Below are positions 9,901 to 20,639 of a stretch of DNA of 64,000 nucleotides, one piece after another. The stretch is from Triatoma infestans. Lineage: Eukaryota; Arthropoda; Insecta; Hemiptera; Reduviidae. A program made the translations under genes and the position numbers. The stretch covers positions 55,300 to 119,299 of the forward strand of contig JAAEAF010002584.1 of NCBI GenBank assembly GCA_011037195.1, given 5' to 3'. The notes under the pieces are model-generated. The model was not told the origin of the DNA. It did no database searches and saw only the letters and a program-made list of their open reading frames with translations. The first letter of the stretch is position 1. The number at the start of each line of letters is the position of its first letter.

Positions 9901-11030
9901 TCAGGTCCCAAGAGGCACTTGACTGCAGCGAAAGCACCTGCTGATTCTGTGGTAACATGAAAGACTATAATGCAACGCCATACAAATAACGATGCTATTA
10001 TTCAAACAAGATTTGGTAGAAGCCTGGGCACCTATTATCTGTTGGAGCAGAATATATCATTCCTAAAACCTCGCCAGCTCAAGGAGTTCTCAGGATAAAT
10101 TAACTTTGGAAGAGATGCAGTGTATTGTGAGGTATCATCACTAATAATAACTCTCGCTAAGTTACTAGCTTCACCCACATCTGTGTCTACTTAGTAATAA
10201 GTGCAATCAATCTTTTACCCTCTAGCAATATTCTGTGAGAATAAGTTTCGAATAGAATGTTATTTTAATCGAACAATATCCTTACCATTACACTAACTAC
10301 TAGTCTACAGCGGCGCTGCTGAAAAAATCTTATGTGAAATTTAATCACTTTCTCTCTATTTTTTATTAATATTATTACAAATATTATTCAGATTTGGAAT
10401 TTGACTAAGCGTTTAGTAGTTTTTCTATAGTATTTGTTTGCCATAAAGTTTTGATAGATTTAGGCTATATTCAAACATGAAAATAAGTAACATAATGAAT
10501 GATCATATTAGTATTCACAATCACAATTTTGGTAAATGAATTATTAATACGTTAAATAATCGTTTTTGTAACAATTTAGTGAAACTGTATCACACAAGTA
10601 GTAAAGGGAACGGATCTCTGGAAGGGATTGTTAGGGGTCCAAGGAGGAAGAGAAACTGAATGTGGGACAGTAGTTCCGGTTGGGTTTGCAGAAACGTAGA
10701 ATGAGTAAGGGGAGCGCTAGGTTTATGCAGTGTGGTGACGGCTGGTGGTTAGATTTTCATCTAGTAGTGGTAGCGAGGGGCCTACCCAGTCTCTTCCGTT
10801 ACGTCATTTCCTACAACAGCCAAAGGTCTAGTACCGGTGGTGGCGCCAACTTTGAACTGGTAAACTCTGGAGTTAAGTTAATGAATTATGTATAGTTTAG
10901 AAATATGTAATGGGGTTGTATGTGTACTGAGCTCAGTCGTTGGTTCATTCGTCCTAACAAATTTACCATCTATAACACTCTTACACGCTAATACTTAATC
11001 TTCCTAGTATGGAGAAAATATCTAATTTCT
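9901..11030. other. Unassigned, with a GC-richer patch
   Basis: At 10600-10880 the base composition becomes clearly G-rich, with a 71-codon frame (10680-10895) that has no recognisable motif and no splice context. I see no repeat homology to the rest of the window. Confidence 0.35.
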
Positions 11031-11034
11031 GCTT

Positions 11035-12320
11035 GTCGATTTTACTTTTTCTTACTGCTGTAAGAGAAAGTACTGCGGTCGTGGCAAATTTTTCATATCG
11101 AGTTTTCAACTATATAACGTTTCGATGCCTTCTGAGCCCAAAAAAGTGATTTCTAGAAAATGGTCTATGTATGTGCATGCTCGTATATTTGATGTGGACA
11201 GCATTGCTCAAAAACAAAAAAAAATCGCAAAAAGTTTAAACTTGCATTCATTTCGGTTATAAGTATGGGATCTAGAATAAGTTATCTGTCAAAATTCCTC
11301 AACCACTTTTTTGATGCATGCATCAGTTTTTTGGGAATTTTTTTCTAAAAAAACCATTAATAAATTTCTATATTGTAATCATGTCAAATTTTCGATATCG
11401 AGTATTCACCGAAAATATCCGTTTTGAGGTCTCCTGAGTTCAAAAAAGTGGTTTTTAGAAAATAGTCTATATGTGATATAAAGCATAGCTCAAAAACGAA
11501 AAATCGTAGAAAGTTGAAACTTGATATTTCGTTTAGGTATTATTATGGGATCCGACGGTTGGTTATCTGACAAAATTGGAAGTACCACTTCACTAGTTTT
11601 TTTTTCGTAGCTACTTTCTCAAAAAATGGCTACGACGATTTTCTACAAACATGTTATAAAAACCACTCTTACAAAAATCTACAACTTTATTTGAAACATT
11701 TCTCTGGATAAATTTATTTAAGGGCACTTTTGGGGGGAATTGTGGATTTAGGGTGTTTTCTAAAGTGCTATTCCAGTTTATTAAACAATTCTATCATCTA
11801 AATAATGTTAATTAGAATTGAATATGTTGTTGAAATTCCGAGTTTGAAAGAATCGGAATACCGGAAGTGCGTTTACTTTACCACTTTACTAAATGATGTT
11901 TCCCAGTTTTTCGCGATTTTCTCAAAAATGTCTTCGACGATTTTCTTGTAACGTAATATATAAGCTAAATATACAAAGATCTACAACTTTTATTTAAAAC
12001 ATTTCTCTAGGAAAATTCATTTAATGGCATTTTTAGGGGAGTGATGGGGTTATGTTTTTCTCTATAATGCTATCATAATTGATTATACATTTCTATCATC
12101 CAAACAAATTAATTAGAAGTAATAGATGGCCAAAATGCAGAGTTTTAAGACAATAAGTAAACCGGAAGTGCGCTTTTACTGAACCGTTTTTTTCAGTTTT
12201 CGTCGTATTCGAATTAATTTGCTACACAAACTATAAAATTTATCAATTACAATTTTGAAAACTGGAGTAAGAGAAAGTTGTGTGAAGGTTTCACACTAGA
12301 TTTTTCTATTAAGTTTCGTT
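11035..12320 (+). repeat. Modular dispersed repeat R, copy 1
   Basis: It begins with the near-palindrome TTTCTTACTGCTGTAAGAGA and ends at GGAGTAAGAGAAAGTTGTGTG. Three diverged internal modules of about 285-300 bp start at GGAAGT sites near 11576, 11861 and 12162. Each module runs through CACTTTACT, TTTTCGCGATTTTCTCAAAA, CTACAACTTT.ATTTGAAAC, TTTCTCTAGGAAAATTCATT and TTCTATCATCTAAATAATG. There is no coding capacity. Fuller description at 20640-22130. Confidence 0.7.
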
Positions 12321-12329
12321 TCTTCCATT

Positions 12330-13530
12330 GATATATAACATTGAAGATAATTAAACATCTAGGAACAATTATTAATTTGTCTTTCTTAACTCTTCTTAAT
12401 TGCAATTAGAAAAAGTTGTGTAAGTATTTCTCATCAGATTTATATTTTCTTGTCTTTCTCTTTGACTACTATTCGAGAAAGTTTTACGATCATGTCGAAT
12501 TTCCACCCATTAATATACATAATAAACACATTTTAAGGATTCTTGAATCCACTCTGGTATAATCGTCAAATTTCTCAAATATTGCATCAATATTCATATG
12601 TATGTAAGTTGGTGTGAATGATAAGTTTGTATGGTTAGGTTTCTTTTATATGGAGTGAATGTATTTATTTGGACGAATGTATTTATTAGCTAGTATGGAT
12701 AAGGTAGGTTTAGAGTGCGATTGAGTTGGTTACGAATGAAGTGTAGGGATCAGGTTTTAAATTTTTAATAGTACAATGTAGACTAGTTACCATTTAGAAA
12801 AAAATAAAAGGAAATAACAAGAAAAAGAATAAGTGCAGTAGGTGCTAAGGACCTCAGCTGTTGCGCATCTATACTAAATAATAAAAAAAAAAAAATATTC
12901 ATATATCAGTTTTAAAATTTATTCATGCATGATGAAAAATCAAGAGTCAATTTAATTATAATTACTGTACTTATCATGAAATTGTGAATGAATATCTAAT
13001 AACTACAAGGAAAGGAAAGGGAGGCACGACTTAATTTAAGTTTGACTTTGTAAAGTTAATTTCAACTTTTACTTATAGACTTAGGTATGAATTTTGAAAC
13101 TTTATGAAAGTTTTTCAGTTTAAATATTTTATGTGCATTATACATATTGTTATTCTGGAAAATCGATTTCCAATTATTATTTAGACTGGCGAAAAGTGCA
13201 GTAATTTACATTGTGGACTATAGGATTGTGATGAGGTGGGCGGACACCTTAACTCAAGTGAAACCTTACGTAAAGTCTAATTAATCTAGATTATAATTCT
13301 CGTTAGAAAACTCCTAAGATTACAATTTGATGACTCCCATTCTATCAGTTCAACTGCTTCTATTTTCAATATAAATCACACAAAAACAAAACTCGATTTA
13401 CCACTTAAAGGTCTCGGCGTTTGACTAGTCTATTCAACTCAACAAAGCAGAGATCTGAAGTGAATCAAATCACCTTACAGCAATTAATACAATTATAAAT
13501 TTGGAAAATTATTGTCTTTGAAATGGGATC
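12330..13530. other. Unassigned AT-rich stretch
   Basis: Low-complexity AT-rich sequence with an A run near 12884. Nothing recognised. Confidence 0.4.
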
Positions 13531-13539
13531 ACTTGAAAT

Positions 13540-15138
13540 GTCACTTCACACATCTTTTCCTACTACTGACCCCCGATGAACCTGGTTGTGTTATAGGAAT
13601 CTCAATTTTAAGTCTTTAAGCATTTCTTTTCTTAACTGATTTAGGTAACTGTGGTTTCATTGATCTTGTTTTCAAATGATCTTGAATTAATTTGAAACCG
13701 AGTTCCATTATATATTCACGTCGGGCAAAATTGTTTTCGGGGTTATTGCTGTTTAATATGATGTAATTATTTATTCCTGCCAAATTGACCAACCTAAAAA
13801 GAAATTACCAAAGGCCAACGATTACATTTTCTCGATATGGAATAAGTACTACCCAGCTCATATACAACGTCGACATCGCCCTTTGTCATATTATAAAATG
13901 AGATTATATTTGATTTCCTTTCCTCCCCTGTTGCTGCATCAATTTTGTTATCTTTCAAATGCATAGTGGATATGAGCAGAACGTTTTTCTTGCGTTTAGG
14001 GTTATATGAAAGAATTGTCATATTTTCAGTGAATCCAGTACATTCTGGTTTAAGTGAAGCAGTGAATTCTGGTGGGATTTCTTTCTTATTTTATCTAAGG
14101 GTACCGAACGAAAGTTGTATTTTTTTCTAATAGCTTTTTCGCCAAAGGAATACTGGAGAACCAGTTGTCAGCAGTTATGTTCCGTCCAGTTCCCTCTATA
14201 GGCTGCACTAATCTCAAAACAATATCGGTCGGTGAATTACTTAATTTATAAGGGCCATCTGATTGACAACCAACATATATTTCTATATTTGCAGTATACC
14301 AAGTTTTGGCATTGGTCAAAGCAAAGATCTTGAAACCATATTTTGCCGGGTTACTTGGTAAATATTGCCGGAAGGAGCATCTACCATGGAAGGCTACAAG
14401 TTGCTCATCTATCGTGCAATACTCGAAAACGGTGTAATATTTTTGGCAGTTTTCATTAAAAGTTGTTAGAATTCCTCTAATTGGTGCCAGTTTTTTCCTG
14501 TTTTCTTCTTTCAGAATGAGTGATGACATCATCGAACCGAAGGCACCTTAGAAGAAATCTTAATCGCTCTTTGCTCATTGTCATCCGGAATACTGGAATG
14601 CCTAACCTTTCGTCATCCCATAAATCCGTGACGCATAAATTGTTAGACTTCATTGATCCTGCAAGTAATAGAAGTCCTAAAAGAGCCTTAATTTCTGTGC
14701 ATGTAGTTTTATATGCAGTTCTATTATTTGTATACTTATTTTGATATAATTCAATCTTTATATTCCTGTAGGTGCAGATCTGGAGTATTATTTCTTCACT
14801 AATTAGTAGTAAAAAACATTCCATAGGAGATCCTACCAGATTTTTCAACTCTTGGAAGATGTATAACAATATTCTGTTTTCATGTTCTTACTCGTACATT
14901 TGCCGGTTTTTTTTCTCCATTTACTCAATTTATCTTATCCAAGGAAATATGTATTCAGTTGCTCACTCTCATCGAGTTCTTCTGAAGAAGATTCAGTGCA
15001 CTATTGATGTTCTAAAGTCTCACACTCATCGACTTCTGAATCAGATGTGTCTGAAATAGGATCATTTTCGATCGAGTGCATCAGCATTTGCCTAAGGCAC
15101 TCATTTCGTAATTCATATTCGTCCATAAATGGCTCCAT
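13540..15138 (-). pseudogene. piggyBac-type transposase, broken
   Basis: The ATG at 15138 opens an acidic N-terminus (MEPFMDEYELRNE, then ISDTSDSEVDECE) with two early stops. DDE_Tnp_1_7 similarity then follows in three frames: CTEIKALLGLLLLAGSMKSN and DLWDDERLGIPVFRMTM (14477-14869), APIRGILTTFNENCQ to NITADNWFSSIPLAKKLL (14095-14532), and MTILSYNPKRKKNVLLIST to SRKCNRWPLVISF (13794-14021). Further C-terminal similarity (NLAGINNYIILN) continues to about 13640. The first two catalytic aspartates (TIDEQLVAFHGRC, TADNW) and the third (TKGDVDVV) are present. The fourth acidic position is Tyr (VDVVYEL instead of VD..DEL). Frameshifts lie near 14490 and 14100. Dead gene; a full-length protein would be about 570 residues. 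Confidence 0.88.
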
Positions 15139-15525
15139 GTTCAATCAAAGCTAAAAAAAAGGGGTATACAATTTTACCAATTCACATAAAATTTGTCAAA
15201 CAATTTTTTACTTACCTCAAATAAAAATACTCAAAAATTAATCAAATTTGTGGCTAATAATACAATTTATTCAAAATAACTACTATTTAAAACAATTTTC
15301 ACAAACACTAACGTGGGGGTCCGACAGACCCTTTGTGACTTTAGCTGTGTACAAAAAACTTTTGAATGTATTTATAACCTTTGTTATCAATGGACGATGT
15401 TAAAGATAACATAAATGGAAGGTACTAATGATATCAACAGTGTTACCAACGTAAAACCAGAATTATTTAAAAAAAAAATACTTGGGGTATTACAGACGCC
15501 CACGTTTGTATTCCCGGATTAAATG
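15139..15525 (-). mobile_element. Probable 5' non-coding end of the piggyBac element
   Basis: Upstream of the transposase start are GTGGGGGTCCGACAGACCC (15314-15332) and, in inverse orientation, GACGCCCACGTTTG next to a TTAA at about 15521-15524. G-rich terminal and subterminal repeats beside TTAA are typical of piggyBac ends. I could not find the matching far end near 13.2-13.5 kb, so the boundary is tentative. Confidence 0.4.
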
Positions 15526-15784
15526 TACCTATTCAAGTCAGGTAGTGGTTCAAAGTATGACCATAAATGTCCCAAACTCTCTAAAATCAACTTTTCTTGG
15601 AAAATATTTCAAAAAAGAAAGTGAAACGCCTCATTTTTTTTTTTTTAGCGTTCAAGTTTAGTTAAAATCGTTGTAGCCATTTAAATACCGAATATTTATA
15701 AAACTTATACTGTAAAATCGACTTTCTGTTAACCGGTTAAATATATTCTAATTTGGAATTCTAATTTATAAATCATATAAAGTC

Positions 15785-16000
15785 TTTCCGCATTAATCAT
15801 TAAAAAGAATAAGTTTTCAACTTAAGTGACTCTATTATAAAATAATATAACATCATCAGATATGGTTTAGACTTTATATAAAAGATCAGAGTCAGAATTT
15901 TGAAAGGAATAAAATTGGCCAAATAGTGTTCTCTGATAGGTTTATAAATGGGACAGTGGAACATAATGTGTTCGACACTCGTCACAGCGTTTAAATTTTA
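15785..16000 (-). pseudogene. LINE ORF2 C-terminal fragment
   Basis: The minus-strand frame contains TSVEHIMFHCPIYKPIREHYL, matching the 'VEHILFECP.Y...R..L' segment that follows RNase H in several LINE clades. The frame is about 60 codons, and only this tail region survives. Confidence 0.45.
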
Positions 16001-16089
16001 CATAAAGTGTAATTAGTGTGAGTGTCAATACGGTGATAGCCAACCATTTTTTACTCCATATTTTAATAATTTTCCTATTTGACACTCTT

Positions 16090-16158
16090 AATTGACTTAT
16101 CACTCTTAATTTTATCTATTGCACATATTATAATTTAAATAGTTTTCCAGTTTGCCTA
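16090..16158 (+). repeat. 69-bp exact direct repeat, copy 1
   Basis: Identical over 69 bases to 16537-16605, starting AATTGACTTATCACTCTTAA and ending CCAGTTTGCCTA. Identity in otherwise decayed DNA implies a recent local duplication. Confidence 0.85.
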
Positions 16159-16479
16159 GTTCGCTTATATTCCTATATATTGTGTTATAAGCTTAAGTTA
16201 ATAGCTTTTCCTATCTCTTTAGACCCAACGTGATTTGGCCATTTGTCCAATGAATTTGGCATTATTCTTTTTTTTAATTTTGGGAGTTTGCATTATAACC
16301 AATGTCAGGTTTGCCAATCAAATTGAACCAACATTGCTATTGAGTGAACCAATTCCTATCTGCCTTATTATTACATCCTTTATTGTGATGTGATGGCAAG
16401 AAGAAGAAAGAAGATATAATTTTCAAATCTAAAAATTATAACTAGTTATTGGAAAATGGAAAAGGATCCAGCCAGCCGC

Positions 16480-16985
16480 TATCTGCAGGTCAAAAACCGC
16501 CGCAAAACCCTTTCAAACAGGGGTCAATATACAGTCAATTGACTTATCACTCTTAATTTTATCTATTGCACATATTATAATTTAAATAGTTTTCCAGTTT
16601 GCCTACTATTTACCTATACACTGGAGTTCCAGATCAATTAAGTGCGAGTCATCGATCAGTTAAGTTCGAGTTATCAATCAGTTAGGTGCCAGTACGAAAG
16701 AAGATCAGAAGCACCATCGCACATCGCGAGCGCGTCCCTATTTAAGGTTTTAACACGGCTTCTTTAATATTTTATATTCATTTCATAATTCTTATATTCA
16801 TTTACAATTGTGCATCTTAGTTTTTCTGTTACTTTAATAGACTTTAAATTATTTGTTAAAATACAGTTTATTTTCATAAATCAGTAGTTCGTATTTCGTA
16901 TACCAATTCTCTAATCTCTCTAACTAACAACACTTACACCTCACTTCGACTTCCGGTATCCATAAAACGATACCAATACATTATC
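16480..16985 (+). repeat. Diverged LTR family D copy containing a local duplication
   Basis: Blocks matching the LTR at 2461-3116 are CAGCCAGCCGCTATCT near 16481, GTGCATCTTAGTTTT near 16812, AAAATACAGTTTATTTT near 16858 and TAAAACGATACC near 16964. Between them lies the second copy of the 69-bp repeat (16537-16605). Ends are unclear. Confidence 0.45.
16537..16605 (+). repeat. 69-bp exact direct repeat, copy 2
   Basis: Exact duplicate of 16090-16158, lying inside the diverged LTR-like region. Confidence 0.85.
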
Positions 16986-17038
16986 AATTATTTTTAGCCT
17001 GTTCAGACATTGCTTCGAAATTCTATTGTCATCTGTTT

Positions 17039-17242
17039 CTATAATTTTGATCCAATATCTTTTAAAAATCGACTGCTGACAATATAGTCAGGTGTATTCT
17101 TTGCCCAGCACAATAGCTGCTTGAAAAACCTGACTTGAGCCCTTTCTGCGATGTTTATAGGCAGTATACGTAGTTTAATAAAAATAATGTTACGAGCTGT
17201 TTGCTTGAAAATTGCAAAAAAACATTCACTAAAGTCGCACAT
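17039..17242 (-). pseudogene. Possible LINE reverse transcriptase thumb-region fragment
   Basis: The minus-strand frame includes AERAQVRFFKQLLCWAKNTP followed by DYIVSSRFL. This is similar to the 'ER.Q..F.KW.LG....TP.YIV..E' segment C-terminal to the reverse transcriptase in some LINEs. Short and diverged, so the assignment is weak. Confidence 0.35.
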
Positions 17243-17249
17243 CCGGTTG

Positions 17250-18285
17250 ATGATGGATTTTGATCGAAACCTTTGTGTTGCAGTGATTGTACTAAACAGA
17301 ATATCAAGTTTGATATTTGTGTGAATTTTTCATTTTTGTGAAATTTTGTTCAATTACATACACGTACACACACACATACCAAGCATTTGCTAAAAATATA
17401 TTATTTATTAATTATTTTTTTTGTTTTGTATTTTAGGGACTCAAATTATAACGAGTTCCAGGGATCCAAGATTGTCCGAAAAGTTCGTACAATTACGCTG
17501 TTATGTATCCATGCTAACCTTAAATAGGATTTGCAAATTACCTTCAATTAAATGTCTAAAATCTCTTTCGTTATCATAATTTTTAATATGCCATTTATTA
17601 CTATTTATGCTCTTATTGTTATGAGATCATATCTATATTTTCAAAAATGAATTTTAAACAAAATAACTCAAACTTTAACAAAAGCTTGACAGCCTCTTTA
17701 GGTATCGTATGCATACCGGAAACTTTTGGGCAAAATCTATGCGACTTTATTGAGTTTATTGTATTCCAGTTCTATCAATTTGGCTTTAATGCTAGAACTT
17801 TGTAACTAGCTAATTATTATAATAAAGCTTATCAAATTTATTTACAACATTTTCTCACTAAAGTGACCCTTCATCTTTAGGTGTGGGAGTGGTCCCAACC
17901 ATTTCTTCAGGAATCTTGGCGTCCCTGTAAGGTATCCCGGGACTAACAACACAAATAACATTTAACTAATACTTTCAACATCACACAATACACAGGAGGA
18001 CTTGCAAAGGCCTATACTAGTATATTTCTCTTTAAATATATTACATCTTTATACAGAGGAATAAGTATCAGATCTTACAGAAATAGATCATAACACAATG
18101 AATACAAAAGATTAGATACAAAACTAGAAGAAGCAAAACTCAAGGACAGAAATCATCTTGGTGTATTGCCAATTTCTCAACACCTCTAATTATATTTGAT
18201 ATTAAAGGCAACTAAACGTTTCTTAAAAATTCCGTTACAAAGCTAAAACGTCATATTTGTACATTATAATGGATGTTAACGGAGG
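17250..18285. other. Unassigned AT-rich stretch
   Basis: A diverged scrap of repeat R (ACCAAGCATTTGCTAAAAA near 17378) may be present. Otherwise no gene or repeat was recognised. Confidence 0.35.
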
Positions 18286-18289
18286 AGAG

Positions 18290-18638
18290 AATTAGAGAGA
18301 ATGGCTTTAGAGAAATAAACCAGTTGATATGCTGAGCTTTTCATACTGTATAATGAAAAGAACACATAAACTGCTGCAAGGACTTTACGATAAAATAGAA
18401 GTTAGGTGGCTAGAGAAATATAAAGAGACAGACTGGCTGAGTAATGAGAAGTTAAGTAGACTGGTTTAAAATGGTCGTAAACTGTGCAGAACTGTTCTGC
18501 TGTCGCTCTATTTATATGACTCGAACACTCCCTTCCTTGTCTAGCCTTGGTGGAGAGTAACTAACTTTAGATTCATTAAATGTCTGCTTCGCCGCTCTTC
18601 GTATCCTATGAATCTTTACTGATTCGGAACTCATTATA
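18290..18638 (-). repeat. LTR-like dispersed repeat, family C, copy 2
   Basis: The minus strand begins TATAATGAGTTCCGAATCAG and matches copy 1 (356-735): GAATCTAAAGTTAGTTACTC, a TATAAATAGAG box, GCAGAACAGTTC, and the region with CTAGCCACCTAACTTCTATTT and CCTTGCAGCAGTTTATGTG. Copies 3 and 4 are at 40618-41026 and 41700-42052. Confidence 0.6.
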
Positions 18639-18962
18639 ATATAAATATTTATTTTATTTATGAATTATCAAAAAGCTGGTGATTTATAAATGAAATTAAT
18701 CACCAAACATTTATTTGTCCTTAATTATCTCTTTAAATGAAATCTATTATCTTAAGTATGAAAACATTAATGTAAAAATAAAAATGTAAAAAAAAAATAT
18801 CTTCAATTACATCTTATCCTACTTAATATTTAAATAAAACTGTTAAAAAACTTATAAGAAAATCTTCATTTTATTTCTTTTATTCAATATGCTAATGAAA
18901 GGCTGGCTTAACATAGGGTATTTATGAAATTAAAATACTTAAAAGGAACTTTTAATCTAAAG

Positions 18963-19270
18963 CAGTGGGGATCTTAACCTTTTTTTTGTAACCTGGGCCT
19001 TATCACCGGTCCGGTGAAAAGCCGTGGATGCTTTCTTAGAAAATGGTTTTTTAATGTATAAAATAAAATTAAGAAGTTAAAAAAAAGGACGCTACTTGGA
19101 CTTTGAAAAATGCAGTAAACAAAATTATAAATATATATTTATGATCCATTGATCTATTAAAAAAATATATCCATTGTCTAATATGATCGATAATTTTGCA
19201 AAGTAAGAGATGTTTTCTTTTAATTACTGTATAATATGATTTTTATTATGACCAAAAAGGTATGCCACTG
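18963..19270 (+). mobile_element. hAT-like non-autonomous element, degraded
   Basis: The left end CAGTGGGGATCTTAACCTTT resembles the CAGTGGTTCTCAACCTTTTT ends of Charlie-type hAT elements. The right end is CCAAAAAGGTATGCCACTG, an approximate inverted match. No clear 8-bp target duplication remains (ATCTAAAG against ATATTAAT). No transposase. Confidence 0.5.
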
Positions 19271-19529
19271 ATATTAATGCTTCTTGTCATTGCCACAGTA
19301 CTGTGCCCCAGATATTATGGTTTCTATCATTACCATAGTTATTGCGCAACTGACACGGCCCTAAATGTCGCCAGCGCCACGACATGTCTATCAATTAAAA
19401 TTAACAAGGCTTCGCTCAATTTCCTAATGATGGAAGTATTGTGAGAGTTTCAATTTAAATCAGTATTAATTCAGTATTCCTAAAATATCGGGAGTCTTAA
19501 ACAAATCTAAAACATGATCATTCAAGCAG

Positions 19530-19882
19530 CAGCGCCCGCTCTAGCGATTACGTCGCTCCGGACAGAAAGACAAATTGGCCCCTTAAGAATATATATATTT
19601 ATTTTTGCATGATCAAACACAAGCCGAAGCAGCAATCTGCTCGCGTGCTAATGCTATTCTGTTCAAAGAAGTATATGCATGTTCAAACAACTTCAAGCAT
19701 CATCCTTTACAAATGCTGGGTTAATTTTTCAATAATAGTGTAAATTACTTGTAGCTTATAGACATAAACAATATAAATACAGTACGCACTGTAGATTTTT
19801 TTTAGCGAACGAAAAAATCGATATGTGAATTTTTTTTATTTATGTGCCCCTAAAATTTTGCCGCCATCTAGAGTGGGCACTG
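19530..19882 (+). mobile_element. Short hAT-like MITE with ~8-bp target duplication
   Basis: A 353-bp element with inverted ends CAGCGCCCGCTCTAG and CTAGAGTGGGCACTG (13 of 15 matched). It is flanked by CAAGCAG at 19523-19529 and 19883-19889, with the eighth base C or G. CAG.G termini and 8-bp duplications fit the hAT superfamily. There is no coding sequence. Confidence 0.6.
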
Positions 19883-19987
19883 CAAGCAGGAGTTTACTTA
19901 TATCATCAAGATCAGGTTACATAATATTATTACTTGTAAAATACATCATTAACACCCTATCATTTCCACCTTAATTAATAACAAATA

Positions 19988-20490
19988 AGATGAAAACAAG
20001 AATTTGTTGGCTTATCGACCAATTCAGGTAAAAAAACAAAAAACAAAAAAAATAATTTTGTAATTGTTTTTTAATAATTAACAAGTTCGACGTTTCGGCA
20101 AACTTTGTTTGCCTTCTTCAGGAACAATACAAAAATGAAGAGAAAAATTATAACACATAACACAAACAAAAAACAAAATACATAGGTGCGATTACTGTGG
20201 GACTGCTAAGTCTGTAATGAATGGTTGATTACAGACTTAGCAGTCCCACAGTAATCGCACCTATGTATTTTGCTTTTTGTTTGTGTTATGTGTTATAATT
20301 TTCCTATTTATTTTTCTATTGTTCCCGAAGAAGGCAAACAAAGTTTGTCGAAACGTCGAACTTGTTAATTATTAAAAAACAATTACAAAATTACTTTTTT
20401 GGTTTTTTGTTTTTTACCTTGAATTGGTCGATAAGCCAACACATTCTTGTTTTCATCTTACAACTAACGGCCAACAAAGAAAATCATCTG
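19988..20490. mobile_element. Palindromic hammerhead-bearing element, family III, copy 1
   Basis: Two inverted arms of about 230 bp meet near 20223 (GACTGCTAAGTCTGTAAT on the left arm). The unit is flanked by a 13-bp direct repeat, TTAATAACAAATA (19975-19987 and 20491-20503). Each arm carries a hammerhead-like motif pointing outward; the left one is intact in its core and the right has CCGAAGA in place of CTGAAGA. The left arm lacks the outermost ~30 bases that the right arm keeps. Family III recurs at 56672-57022. There is no open reading frame of note. Confidence 0.8.
20085..20125 (-). ncRNA. Hammerhead-ribozyme-like motif (family III)
   Basis: On the minus strand: stem I strand GUUC, box CUGAAGA, one extra A, a 7-bp stem II (GGCAAAC/GUUUGCC, AAA loop), GAAA, minimal stem III and cleavage triplet GUC, then GAAC, which closes stem I with GUUC. 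Type I hammerheads with tiny stem III are known in Penelope-like elements and are thought to act as dimers. The extra base between the CUGANGA box and stem II is non-canonical. Confidence 0.65.
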
Positions 20491-20639
20491 TTAATAACAA
20501 ATATTTTATTAATTTTGCTCCGGAAGGTTACTTTTTTACTCATTTCCTAGAAAGATTATCTGTTTTTCAAAAATTAACCATTATAGGAAAGGAAATGTTG
20601 AAAAAAAATGTATCTTAGGGCTCTTTTGTTGTTTTTAGC

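Noticed and set aside
10680..10895. 71-codon frame in a G-rich patch
   Set aside because: No known motif, no splice sites in a suitable arrangement, and no start context.
18955..19278. 8-bp target duplication for the hAT-like element at 18963
   Set aside because: ATCTAAAG and ATATTAAT share too few positions.
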